DNA of 64,000 bases, taken from the NCBI RefSeq assembly GCF_900129935.1, contig NZ_FQXJ01000008.1, positions 62,001 to 126,000 of the forward strand. The letters run 5' to 3'. Below the pieces are notes generated by a model. The model made no database searches. It was given only the letters and a program-made list of their open reading frames with translations, and was not told the origin of the DNA. A program made the position numbers and the translations under genes. Origin of the DNA: Desulfosporosinus lacus DSM 15449. Its GTDB lineage: Bacteria; Bacillota; Desulfitobacteriia; Desulfitobacteriales; Desulfitobacteriaceae. This document shows positions 55,157 to 63,741 of the stretch, piece after piece; positions within the stretch are counted from its first letter, which is position 1, and each line of letters starts with the position of its first letter.

Positions 55157-55903
55157 ATGAAAATTGATTTATACAGGCAGGTTCTTAAAGAGAGAGAAGA
55201 TTGGGACCAATACCTTTTAAACGAGTCTTGTCTTCCTGGACCTAGAGCGAACCTTGAATTGATTGAGGCAGTTGCAGAAGAAGGAACTGAGGAAAGATTT
55301 ATGCGGTACTTATCTTTCGATGCAGAGAAAGCTCCATTTGGTTCGGCAACTGAATTTTTGCCTATTTGTGGTGTTGTTGGTTTAGGAAGTCTGATATCTC
55401 AAGGAAACATGAAACATTGTGGTCTCTTGCGTGCGTCTGCTTCAGATATTAGATGGAGGATCAGAGAAGGGGTAGCGTTAGCCTTGCAAAGGTTTGGCGA
55501 ATCGAATATGGAGGGGCTGTTAGATGAGATGCAAGAGTGGGCTAAAGGAACTCTGTTGGAAAAGAGGGCAGTAGTTGCGGCTTTGTGCGAACCAAAACTA
55601 CTTAAGCAACCTAAAGAAATTCTAAGTGTATTACAAATTCTTGATAAAATTACACAAGACATGTTAAACACCGAAAATAGAAAAGATAAGGACTTTAAAG
55701 TACTACGAAAAACATTAGGGTATGGTTGGAGTGTTGCAGTGGTATCTGATCCTGAGAATGGAAAAAAGCTAATGGAAAAATGGTTTGTAAATGAGGATAA
55801 AGATATTAGGTGGACGATGAAGGAAAACTTGAGAAAAAAACGGTTAGTCAGAATGGATACAGATTGGACAAGAAATTGGAAATTAAATCTGGGTGTTGAA
55901 TAG
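55157..55903 (+). CDS. HEAT-repeat-like protein
   Basis: A 248-residue all-helical protein. RWRIREGVALALQRFGE and RWTMKENLRKKRL are typical HEAT/DNA-alkylation-repair-like helices (paired helices with Arg-Trp-x-Arg-Glu). It lacks catalytic motifs and probably acts as a binding scaffold. Family members in Firmicutes are unstudied. ATG behind GAGGGG. Confidence 0.6.
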   Translation: MKIDLYRQVLKEREDWDQYLLNESCLPGPRANLELIEAVAEEGTEERFMRYLSFDAEKAPFGSATEFLPICGVVGLGSLISQGNMKHCGLLRASASDIRWRIREGVALALQRFGESNMEGLLDEMQEWAKGTLLEKRAVVAALCEPKLLKQPKEILSVLQILDKITQDMLNTENRKDKDFKVLRKTLGYGWSVAVVSDPENGKKLMEKWFVNEDKDIRWTMKENLRKKRLVRMDTDWTRNWKLNLGVE

Positions 55904-55931
55904 GCTTATACATAATTAGGGAGGTTTCGGT

Positions 55932-56303
55932 TTGAGGTTCATTTATTATCTAAAAAAATTGAGAGATGGCTATGTAATTAATCAAGTGAAGCATGTTGAG
56001 TTACCTTTATTTAAACCATCGCCAACTGTTAGAAAAAAGTTGATATTTTCTGGAAGAGTGCAGAAGGTAGGGTTTAGATTAGAAGTATATGAATTAGCGA
56101 ACCGGCTGAATTTAACTGGTTGGGTTAAAAATAGAAACGATAAAAATGTTGAGGCTGAAGTACAGGGAGAAAATGAGATGATTATTTTCCTGATTAAATA
56201 TTTAAAAACATTGAAGAGAGCATCTGTTCGTGATGTGGTAATAAACGAAATGCCGATTGTAGATGATGAGACAGATTTTGCGGTGATAAAGGAATGGTTT
56301 TAA
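55932..56303 (+). CDS. Acylphosphatase with N-terminal extension
   Basis: A 123-residue protein. Residues about 35-123 form a standard acylphosphatase: GRVQKVGFR holds the substrate-binding Arg49 and GWVKNRND holds the catalytic Asn67, so hydrolysis of carboxyl-phosphate bonds is likely. The first 34 residues (MRFIYYLKKLRDGYVIN) are extra compared with the usual 90-residue enzyme; no internal start with a good ribosome-binding site was seen. TTG start behind GGGAGG. Confidence 0.85.
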   Translation: MRFIYYLKKLRDGYVINQVKHVELPLFKPSPTVRKKLIFSGRVQKVGFRLEVYELANRLNLTGWVKNRNDKNVEAEVQGENEMIIFLIKYLKTLKRASVRDVVINEMPIVDDETDFAVIKEWF

Positions 56304-56344
56304 TTCGCAATTTACGTATATAGAGTACAAAATTACGTAGCTCA

Positions 56345-56368
56345 AGGGGCCGGCGTCCTGCGGCCTCT
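56345..56368. repeat. Short hairpin repeat R2
   Basis: AGGGGCCG/CGGCCTCT stem with GCGTCCTG loop, followed by AAATTAGAG; lies 40 nt after the acylphosphatase stop. The gap 56304-56632 holds nothing else recognisable. Confidence 0.65.
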
Positions 56369-56632
56369 AAATTAGAGCATGGGGGACTCTGGAAAATATG
56401 CCTTATTGGGTTACTTTGGGTATTCGTTAAGATAAACACACAGGGCGAAAAGGAAGAAAAGGAATTTCTGTTTAATTGTAGAAATAACCAAATATTTGGG
56501 TGGCTCAAAGAGACCACTTTTTATAACGGGGGATTCCTGACACTTAGCCAAAATGAATGTAATATGGCGTCGGGAATCCCTAAACGATATAGGACATCTG
56601 GATGGTTGTAGATAAACGTGGGAGGAACATTT

Positions 56633-57007
56633 ATGGCAATTAGCGAGAGTTATCAAGAATATGTAGTAGACCAACTTAGAGTGTTAGGTCGCGTTACTGT
56701 TAAAAAGATGTTTGGCGGTGCAGGTATTTACTATGACAGTTTAATTTTTGGATTACTTGCGGATGACGTCCTATACTTCAAAGTGGATGACTCCAATAGG
56801 GCGGACTATGAACGAACGGGAATGGAACCTTTTCAACCATTTGCTGAAAAGCCCATGGTAATGCCATATTACGAAGTTCCAGTTGATATCTTAGAAAATA
56901 TTGAACTGTTAGCTGAGTGGGCTAAGAAAGCTTTAATAGCATCTGGAAATAAATACACAAAGCCTAAAAAACAAAGAATTGGAAAGAGTGGTCAATGTCT
57001 TAAGTAA
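56633..57007 (+). CDS. TfoX/Sxy N-terminal domain protein
   Basis: A 124-residue protein with the TfoX N-domain signature: VTVKKMFGGAGIYYDSLIFG and DDVLYFKVDDSNR, then FAEKPMVMPYYEVP. In Gammaproteobacteria TfoX activates competence; the single-domain Firmicute versions have no assigned role. ATG 56633 follows GGGAGG; an in-frame GTG at 56618 is less likely. Confidence 0.85.
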   Translation: MAISESYQEYVVDQLRVLGRVTVKKMFGGAGIYYDSLIFGLLADDVLYFKVDDSNRADYERTGMEPFQPFAEKPMVMPYYEVPVDILENIELLAEWAKKALIASGNKYTKPKKQRIGKSGQCLK

Positions 57008-57151
57008 ATACAAATCACATGTTCCGGGAATACTTGCATTTTACAGACTCAGATATAACTTACTTTCCTTGGTTTTATTTTCAGTGTTGTTGTCATTGTT
57101 GATACTCTACTGATAATTTTGGGTAAACAATTGTTGATAAAGGAGCAAAAA

Positions 57152-57607
57152 ATGTTAGATATACGTCGTGCTAAACCATATGAACATCAAATATTAACCG
57201 ATATTGCAATTAAATCCGAGGCTTATTGGGGAAATAATTCTGATTATATGGATAAATTTAAGTCAGTATACAAGGTAACTGAAGAGTTTATATGCCATAA
57301 TCCAACTTTTGTTATAGAAGATGATAATATTGTGGGATTTTACGGTATTTTGATAGATGACAAGGAAGTATTTTTAGAATACCTCTTTATTGAACCCAAA
57401 AGTATAGGTAGAGGATATGGAAAATTATTATGGATTCATTTGGTCAATACATGCAAATCTTTAAGAATTGAAGAATTTGTTATAGTTACAAGCCCTCAAG
57501 CTAAAGAATTTTATCTAAAAATGGGGGCAATACCCTTTGGAGAAGTAGAATCTCTTCTGAAAAAAGGACGTATAATTCCACGATTAATTTATACTGGACT
57601 TGTGTAA
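57152..57607 (+). CDS. GNAT family acetyltransferase
   Basis: A 151-residue N-acetyltransferase-like protein. The acetyl-CoA loop is IEPKSIGRGYGKLLW (about residues 80-95), preceded by the beta-strand FLEYLFI and followed by TSPQAKEFYLKMGAIPFGE. Substrate unknown. ATG 57152 follows AAAGGAG; a longer frame from GTG 57119 has no such signal. It resembles the GNAT at 58431 in outline (EAYWGNN and KRYWKYP motifs). Confidence 0.83.
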   Translation: MLDIRRAKPYEHQILTDIAIKSEAYWGNNSDYMDKFKSVYKVTEEFICHNPTFVIEDDNIVGFYGILIDDKEVFLEYLFIEPKSIGRGYGKLLWIHLVNTCKSLRIEEFVIVTSPQAKEFYLKMGAIPFGEVESLLKKGRIIPRLIYTGLV

Positions 57608-57634
57608 ATAGTGGCTATAGTGAAAGGATGTTTG

Positions 57635-57659
57635 AGGGTCCGTCGTTCATGCGGACTCT
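57635..57659. repeat. Short hairpin repeat R3
   Basis: AGGGTCCG/CGGACTCT with TCGTTCATG loop, then GAATAAGG. The stem differs from R2 by a compensatory C-G to T-A change; 28 nt after a stop codon. Confidence 0.65.
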
Positions 57660-57724
57660 GAATAAGGGGGCAGTGTAAAATGGCTGGCAAGAGGGTTTAA
57701 TGAGTCTTTTAAGGAGATCAGTAA

Positions 57725-57793
57725 ATGATTGTTAGGAAATTCGAGCATTACGATACTGGAAATTATTCTATAACTCTATATAGTTTTGGATAA
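57725..57793 (+). CDS. Tiny ORF, possible gene fragment (22 residues)
   Basis: ATG with a textbook ribosome-binding site (AAGGAGATCAGTAA) opens a 22-codon frame (MIVRKFEHYDTGNYS) ending in TAA. Either a small peptide or the start of a gene whose body was deleted. Confidence 0.3.
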   Translation: MIVRKFEHYDTGNYSITLYSFG

Positions 57794-57849
57794 ATTGTTA
57801 AGGTAGCATCTGAGGCTAAAAGCTATAATGAAATTATTGGAGGATAATT

Positions 57850-58227
57850 GTGAGAGTTAAAATTTTGAAGGAAAATAAACTAGAAGTTGCGTTGGTAACA
57901 AGTGACGTGATCTTGTTAAAAGACGTTCAGTCAGCGCTTGACCTTATAGCAACGGTTGGGTACGAAACAGGGTGTGACTTCATGATTTTAAATAAGACAG
58001 CAATATGTGAAGAATTTTTTGACCTAAGCACTAAGATGGCCGGAGATATTTTACAAAAGTTTGTTAACTACCATATGAAGATTGCAATCTTAGGTGATTT
58101 TTCTTCCTATAAAAGCAAGAGTCTAAATGATTTCATTGATGAATGTAACAAGGGAAAGCATATCTTCTTTTTAAATAATGAAAAGCAAGCGATTGAACGA
58201 TTTGCCATAATTAACGCCGCCAACTAA
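57850..58227 (+). CDS. DUF4180 domain-containing protein
   Basis: A 125-residue protein matching the DUF4180 outline: alternating strands, DFMILNKTAICEEFFDLSTKMAGDI as the family core (split here as NKTAICEEFF and LSTKMAGDIL) and IAILGDFSSYKSKSLNDFI. It is probably a small STAS/SpoIIAA-like alpha/beta fold; the function is unknown. GTG start behind GGAGG. Confidence 0.75.
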   Translation: MRVKILKENKLEVALVTSDVILLKDVQSALDLIATVGYETGCDFMILNKTAICEEFFDLSTKMAGDILQKFVNYHMKIAILGDFSSYKSKSLNDFIDECNKGKHIFFLNNEKQAIERFAIINAAN

Positions 58228-58430
58228 TGGAGATGTTCTGCTCCTGTTATTTACTTATTCAGCATTTGCCATTTGATGGACCTGAAAATGTCAAATAAAG
58301 ATGCCTGAAAGCAGGTTTTTTAAGGTCAATTGGTGAAAGTTACAAGGAGGCGAATATAACTGACGAGGAGAAGGGCTAGGCTAAATCATACTTTGTGTAG
58401 TTATTCACAGAAAGGAGTGGAAGACTTGCA

Positions 58431-58916
58431 ATGAATATAATGATTAGGCGTGCTGAGGATAAAGAAAATGAGATTCTAACACTAATTGCATTCAAGGCAA
58501 AACGATATTGGAAATATCCCGAAGAGTATTTCAGTGTGTGGATGGACGAGTTGACGATTACTCCTGATTACATAAATAAGAATGAGGTTCATGTCGCAAC
58601 AGTTGAGGGAAATGCAGTTGGATTTATTTCAATAGTCGAAGTTAAGAGTGATTTTCAGGTGGGAGATTTAATGATTAGAAAGGGTTTTTGGTTGGATCAT
58701 ATTTTTGTCCATCCATCGTTTATTGGAAACAGAGTTGGTTCGGAACTTATACTTTTTGCTAAGAAATTATGTGAAGAAAATAATATTAGTTGCTTACATA
58801 TTCTTTCAGACCCTAATGCAAAAGGCTTCTATAACAGAATAGGTGCCCAATTTATTGAGGAAGTTCCGTCAAATATCAAAGGGAGAACGGTTTCATTATA
58901 CAAGTTTCCAATTTGA
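58431..58916 (+). CDS. GNAT family acetyltransferase
   Basis: A 161-residue N-acetyltransferase. The CoA-binding loop is VHPSFIGNRVGSELI near residue 102, preceded by FWLDHIF and followed by LSDPNAKGFYNRIGAQF. Substrate unknown. ATG follows GGAGTGGAAG. Confidence 0.85.
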   Translation: MNIMIRRAEDKENEILTLIAFKAKRYWKYPEEYFSVWMDELTITPDYINKNEVHVATVEGNAVGFISIVEVKSDFQVGDLMIRKGFWLDHIFVHPSFIGNRVGSELILFAKKLCEENNISCLHILSDPNAKGFYNRIGAQFIEEVPSNIKGRTVSLYKFPI

Positions 58917-58991
58917 AAATTCAAAAAAGGTTGGGATAGTTTGCCAAGATAAATGGCGCCTGAAAAATATTTTTATTGGAGAGTTTTATTT

Positions 58992-59603
58992 ATGAAGATA
59001 ATTATTAGATTCTGCATTCTGATTGCAATTAGTTTTTTACTCGCATCCTGCGGGAAAGTAGCAGTTAGTACTGAGCAATCCCAAAACGGTAGCTCCTCGC
59101 TAGAGGTAGAACAACAAGTAGCCGCTGTAGTGCGAGATCAAGTAAGTGGTAATTACGGAGTATATGATATGAAGGGTGAGCTTCTAGATAAACTAAATAA
59201 CAATCCGATTGATGTCAATTATGAAGTTGAATTCAAGGAGTTGAATCAATCCGAAATCTTTTCAACATCAGCTCAGGTTGAACTTGAGTCAAAGTATACT
59301 AAATTGTGGGATACAGAGTTGAATGCTATATATAATAAACTACTCTCGAAGTTGAATCCAAAAGAGAAAGAACTATTAATTCAGTCACAAAAGGGTTGGC
59401 TACAGCATCATATGAAAGAATCGGAATTCGTTAACCAAGTGTTTAATTTGCGAGAATTAGGCCCAGTCTTTGGTAGCCAGGGGAGAGTTCAGATGCATCA
59501 AGCAATCAATGGAAGAATCCGCGAGAGAACACTGGAGTTGATGGAGTATTATTCACTCCTCGGAAATGATGTGCAATTTGTATTTATTGGCACAAAAAAA
59601 TAA
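58992..59603 (+). CDS. Predicted lipoprotein with LprI-like (DUF1311) domain
   Basis: A 203-residue exported protein. The signal peptide ends in the lipobox LASC. The mature part holds LWDTELNAIYNKLLSKLNP followed by LLIQSQKGWLQ, the hallmark of lysozyme-inhibitor LprI/DUF1311 proteins. An envelope role is likely; lysozyme inhibition is inference. ATG 58992 lies behind GGAGAG; the frame open from 58953 adds 13 unlikely residues. Confidence 0.78.
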   Translation: MKIIIRFCILIAISFLLASCGKVAVSTEQSQNGSSSLEVEQQVAAVVRDQVSGNYGVYDMKGELLDKLNNNPIDVNYEVEFKELNQSEIFSTSAQVELESKYTKLWDTELNAIYNKLLSKLNPKEKELLIQSQKGWLQHHMKESEFVNQVFNLRELGPVFGSQGRVQMHQAINGRIRERTLELMEYYSLLGNDVQFVFIGTKK

Positions 59604-59666
59604 CTTCCCCAATGCCTCTAGAAGACCAGCTGCGTATAATGGCGTATTCCCAGCAGGAGGATTGGT

Positions 59667-60137
59667 ATGAAAAAAAGTTTGGTTATAGGGGGAATAGGTT
59701 GTCTGCTAGTTTTAGTTTTCATTCTATTCAAATCTGATGTTCCCTCAAAGATACCTGAAACTGTTGTGATGACTGGTAATCAAGATATTGAAACTGTCCT
59801 TGGATATTATAATTGGTTTGACGAGGATAAAGGCGGAAATACCGCTTTTGGAGATATACCAGAAAATCTCGTTAAAGAACTGCAAACAGGTATAGTGAAA
59901 AATGGTGAAAGAGTTTACTTTGAATTCAAGACCTCCAAACCACCTAAACGTAACACCGTTTACTTAATCGTTCCAAATGAAAAAGAACCTCTTGAATTTG
60001 GAATGATTGAACAACCATTGGATGGGAATTCATTTATTGTTCATGGAGAAGGTGGGCAATACATTTATGTGCTGACGGGTTATTGGGACGATTCCCATCA
60101 CATAGACTATGCTTTTAAAGTCACTATTAACAAATAA
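59667..60137 (+). CDS. Hypothetical membrane-anchored or lipo-protein, 156 residues
   Basis: Not recognised. An N-terminal hydrophobic segment (residues 4-22, with IGGIGC resembling a weak lipobox) precedes a small extracellular beta domain (DEDKGGNTAFGDIP, YFEFKTSKPPKRNTVYLIVP, GQYIYVLTGYW). AGGAGG precedes the ATG. Confidence 0.6.
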   Translation: MKKSLVIGGIGCLLVLVFILFKSDVPSKIPETVVMTGNQDIETVLGYYNWFDEDKGGNTAFGDIPENLVKELQTGIVKNGERVYFEFKTSKPPKRNTVYLIVPNEKEPLEFGMIEQPLDGNSFIVHGEGGQYIYVLTGYWDDSHHIDYAFKVTINK

Positions 60138-60207
60138 TAAGCATTATTTCCTAATGCCAATGGCCAGAATTGCGAATCATTACCCAATCGGGAGAGGGGG
60201 TTAGAGT

Positions 60208-61275
60208 ATGCAGTATAGTTCAATGGTAATATATTTCATGAGCGGAACAGGAAACTCTTACCGAGCCTCTACATGGATAGAAGAAGCAGCTAACAAAAAA
60301 GGCGTAACCTCAAAACTAGATCAGATCTCAAAATCCTGTGAAAAATTAGATTTAGAAGAAGTAGACTTGTTAGGAGTAGTTTTTCCAACGCATGGGTTTA
60401 CAGCACCTTGGCAAGTGATTAGACATGCTTTGCGCCTGCCACGTGGAAATAGAAAACATGCTTATGTCATAGCAACAAGAGCTGGGACTAGAATTGCGTC
60501 AATTCCGTTCCCAGGATTCGAAGGTACCGCAGGTTATCTCATTGCACTCATACTTTTTTTAAAGGGTTACGCCGTTCGTGGTGTCATGGGGCTTGATATG
60601 CCATCTAACTGGATGTCTCTGCATTGGGGTTTAAATCTCGAAAACTCGAGATTTATCATTCGTAGAGCAAGGGTAAAAACCGATCTTTTTATGAAAAGTA
60701 TTTTAGAAGGAAAAAGAGTGTACAGGGGATTTATATGTTTATTTTTAGGATTGATTCTGAGTTCTATTTCGCTAGGTTATTTAGTCATAGGCCGATTTTT
60801 TCTATCAAAATTGTTTTTTGCTTCGGGAAATTGTTCAGGTTGCGGTTTATGTGCTAATAGTTGCCCAGTTCAGGCAATAAGAATGGTAGGAAGTAATAAA
60901 CCGCGTCCTTATTGGACATTTGCTTGTGAAAGTTGTATGAGATGTATGGGCTATTGCCCTAACAAAGCGGTTGAAGCAAGCCATTCATTTGCAATCATTT
61001 TATATTTCATTGCCACATTACCAGTATCTTTTTATGTATTAAATGAATTAGGAAAAATTATACCGATAGAACATTATCTTTTCTTATATAACGTTGTGCT
61101 TAATTATATTTACATATTGATTTCTTTTTTTGTTGCGTACCTTATTCTTTCTGTACTTATTAAAAATCCCTTTCTTAATAAGCTGTGTACCTACACAACC
61201 TTTACCCACTTATATCGTAGGTATCACGAGCCTGACACTTCGCTAATAGATATTGCAGAAAGAAAAAAAGTTTGA
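60208..61275 (+). CDS. EFR1 family ferredoxin (flavodoxin-like plus 2x[4Fe-4S])
   Basis: A 355-residue membrane-associated redox protein. The N-terminus is flavodoxin-like (MSGTGNSYRAST, FPTHGFTAPW). Middle hydrophobic segments surround residue 185. Two ferredoxin motifs follow: CSGCGLCANSCP and CESCMRCMGYCP. Two or three more helices complete the C-terminus. EFR1 proteins occur in anaerobes, and their partners are mostly unknown. ATG follows GGGAGAGGGGG. Confidence 0.83.
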   Translation: MQYSSMVIYFMSGTGNSYRASTWIEEAANKKGVTSKLDQISKSCEKLDLEEVDLLGVVFPTHGFTAPWQVIRHALRLPRGNRKHAYVIATRAGTRIASIPFPGFEGTAGYLIALILFLKGYAVRGVMGLDMPSNWMSLHWGLNLENSRFIIRRARVKTDLFMKSILEGKRVYRGFICLFLGLILSSISLGYLVIGRFFLSKLFFASGNCSGCGLCANSCPVQAIRMVGSNKPRPYWTFACESCMRCMGYCPNKAVEASHSFAIILYFIATLPVSFYVLNELGKIIPIEHYLFLYNVVLNYIYILISFFVAYLILSVLIKNPFLNKLCTYTTFTHLYRRYHEPDTSLIDIAERKKV

Positions 61276-61287
61276 CCAGGAGCGGCT

Positions 61288-61416
61288 TTGGCTGACAAAG
61301 ACAATAATAGATTGATTTATGTAGAAATTACTTTTTGTGATTATTTCAGCGACATAAACTATGAAGAAATAATTGTGATAAAGAATATCTTCCTAAAGGT
61401 TTCGATGCAAAATTAG
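61288..61416 (+). CDS. Possible 42-residue ORF
   Basis: TTG 61288 behind AGGAG opens a short acidic frame (LADKDNNRLIYVEITFCDYF) ending at TAG 61416. No motif is recognised; it may be a remnant. The rest of 61276-61626 shows nothing else. Confidence 0.25.
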   Translation: MADKDNNRLIYVEITFCDYFSDINYEEIIVIKNIFLKVSMQN

Positions 61417-61626
61417 GAAATTCTACCCGACGAGCTTTCGAGAAGGGCGAGTTAAATAAATAAGTATTAGGGGAATAACACAGCCATTCTAGCTTGCAAA
61501 GGCCGCGCTAGTGAGATTATGAGCATTATCCTTGGTATTGTCCGAAGGAATAGCTACTCAGGTAGTTTTGACGCTCCGTGAATGACTAAAACGTTAAATT
61601 ACGAATGAAAGAATGGATTTGAGGAT

Positions 61627-62238
61627 GTGGATTTTGATTTTTTAATTAAGGGTATAATTATTGGGTTCTCAATTGCTGCACCGGTCGGACCGATTGGAGT
61701 TCTTTGTATAAGGCGGACATTGACAGAGGGGAGATTATCTGGCTTTTTATCAGGATTAGGTGCTGCCACGGCTGATGCTTCCTATGGAATGATGGCTGGT
61801 TTTGGCCTAGCAAGCATATCAAACTTCTTGATAGGGCAACAAATTTGGCTGAGGATTATTGGAGGAATTTTTCTTTTATATTTAGGAATTAAAATGTTTA
61901 TAACGAAACCTTCAGATGAAGAGGTATCGTCTAAACGACATGGACTAATAGGGAGTTATATTTCTGCATTTTTCCTTACAATTGTAAACCCAATGACGAT
62001 CATTTCTTTTGCCGCAGTCTTTGCTGGATTGGGGATAGGGACAATTCAAACTGATTATTTTTCGTCGTTGATATTAGTTATGGGAGTCTTTGTTGGATCA
62101 GGTTTATGGTGGTTGACTTTAAGTTCAACTGTTCATGTACTCGGAAAGAGATTTGACACTAAGAAGTTGGGGTGGGTAAATAAGGTCTCAGGAATAATAA
62201 TATTGATATTTGGTTTTATTGCCCTGGCGAGCATCTGA
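61627..62238 (+). CDS. LysE/RhtB family amino-acid exporter
   Basis: A 203-residue, six-helix transporter. The N-terminal signature FSIAAPVGPIGVLCIRRTL (19 residues) and the following GLGAATADASYG are diagnostic of LysE/RhtB; NPMTIISFAAVFAG marks the second half. It likely exports an amino acid or analogue. GTG start behind TTGAGG. Confidence 0.88.
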   Translation: MDFDFLIKGIIIGFSIAAPVGPIGVLCIRRTLTEGRLSGFLSGLGAATADASYGMMAGFGLASISNFLIGQQIWLRIIGGIFLLYLGIKMFITKPSDEEVSSKRHGLIGSYISAFFLTIVNPMTIISFAAVFAGLGIGTIQTDYFSSLILVMGVFVGSGLWWLTLSSTVHVLGKRFDTKKLGWVNKVSGIIILIFGFIALASI

Positions 62239-62320
62239 GGGCGCAACCCTATATATCAAAGGGTTTGAGAAACTTTGCCAAGAAAAATTCAGGTTTTATT
62301 AAAGTCAATCTAAATCATAA

Positions 62321-62346
62321 GGGGCTTCCGTGAATGGCAGCCTCTA
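62321..62346. repeat. Short hairpin repeat R4
   Basis: AGGGGCT/AGCCTCT outer stem with CC/GG inside and GTGAATGG loop region, followed by AAATCAC. The third base-pair covaries with R2 and R3. Confidence 0.6.
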
Positions 62347-62436
62347 AATCACTAGGCGCTATACATCGTATAAGTATTCGCGAAATTAACCAAGATGAAA
62401 GCGGTTATGGTGCGTGGAAGTAAGGAAGGGAAATGA

Positions 62437-62550
62437 GTGGACATTTTGAAAATTATCTGGCTTTTGTTTATTGGCGTAGTATTACATTTGGCTACACTTC
62501 TGTTGTCCAGAGAGGTTGACCCAGTTGATGGCTCTAATGCCGTAATATAA
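62437..62550 (+). CDS. Predicted small membrane protein, 37 residues
   Basis: GTG 62437 lies six bases after AAGGAAGGG. The peptide has a single membrane helix (IIWLLFIGVVLHLATLLL) and an acidic tail (SREVDPVDGSNAVI) ending at TAA 62550. The good ribosome-binding site and clean amphipathic layout favour a real gene. It lies in the 62239-62751 gap together with repeat R4. Confidence 0.45.
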   Translation: MDILKIIWLLFIGVVLHLATLLLSREVDPVDGSNAVI

Positions 62551-62751
62551 GAATACATTTTTTGAGGTAATACCGTCGAGCAACCTAAGTCGAAAAAAGC
62601 TTGAATGTTATTTGTGGGATGAAAGTTTCGATTTTGCTCATACTCTATATATCATAAAATGAAGAAGAATAATTACCATTTTTATAGCTTGTGGATTATA
62701 GGGATTTTTACCTATAATCCTGAAGATTTTTATATATAGGGGTGAGAGAGT

Positions 62752-63618
62752 TTGGGTATTGTCCAGATTGTATTTACTATAGTTCTTATTTTAGGACTCG
62801 TTTATCTGTACAAACGAAGTGATAGATCAGAGGACTTACTTTTATTGAAACTATTGGGGTATTATTTATTGGGTAGTTTTAGATTTAACTTCAACAAAAT
62901 TGCTATCCCCTTTGGATTTCTTGTTTATTTGCTATTTCTACATCCCAATCAAAACGCAAGAAGTAAACGACAGGCTGCAGGTTTGGGATTAGTATTTTTA
63001 ATTGTCGGCTTAGCCCAGCCAACAGTTGAAAACTATCTTTATCAACTTCCAATAGAGGTTAAATCAGAATCAGTTAACTTGTATGATATTAACTTTCCAA
63101 ATGACTGGCAATCATTGCAACAACAACTTCAACTTACAGAAGATGTTAGATTAGTGGATTTTTACTCAGGATTTGAATCTGACGGCAGCATTAGGGAACT
63201 GAGTTATAAACTAATTAGCCAGAAAGATGGAGGTATCGTTCATTACAATGTTAATCTGGAAAAGCAACATCAGGCATATGTAATACGTCGGTCAAAGATT
63301 GACCGTTGGTTACAATACGATCAAGAAATAACTGCTCAAAGGTTTTTTGAAGCAGTTGAAAGCTTAGACATCAATAAGCTCAAACCAAAAGGGGATTATG
63401 GTTGGTATACCATGTCCAGCCAAGGGGTATTGAGTTACGATATTCCAAATCATGATAAATACATTCTTGACAACAATGGAGATGTTCTAGCAGTAGGTAA
63501 TGAAGAGTTGCCTATTAGAGGTTATTTTATCTCACTATATGGAATGTACAAGTTGAATGAAATAACACATGAGGGCCGAGGATTTAAGGATTATTTCTAT
63601 TATATTGTGAAGAACTAA
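62752..63618 (+). CDS. Hypothetical protein with N-terminal membrane segments, 288 residues
   Basis: Not recognised. Three hydrophobic segments within residues 3-105 (VFTIVLILGLVYLY, IPFGFLVYLLFLH, GLGLVFLIVGLA) precede an extracellular or soluble alpha/beta domain of about 180 residues (DINFPNDWQSLQQQLQL, WLQYDQEITAQRFFEAV). TTG start behind GGTGAGAG. It has no obvious link to neighbours. Confidence 0.6.
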   Translation: MGIVQIVFTIVLILGLVYLYKRSDRSEDLLLLKLLGYYLLGSFRFNFNKIAIPFGFLVYLLFLHPNQNARSKRQAAGLGLVFLIVGLAQPTVENYLYQLPIEVKSESVNLYDINFPNDWQSLQQQLQLTEDVRLVDFYSGFESDGSIRELSYKLISQKDGGIVHYNVNLEKQHQAYVIRRSKIDRWLQYDQEITAQRFFEAVESLDINKLKPKGDYGWYTMSSQGVLSYDIPNHDKYILDNNGDVLAVGNEELPIRGYFISLYGMYKLNEITHEGRGFKDYFYYIVKN

Positions 63619-63741
63619 GCCGGTTGCTTCACAAGAGAGAATTCCCGGCACTTAGAGGACGATACATATGACTGGGACACTGCGGGAACATCTGATCATT
63701 AGATTGTAGGCTTAAATTTAAATAAACTGGAGGGGAAATCG

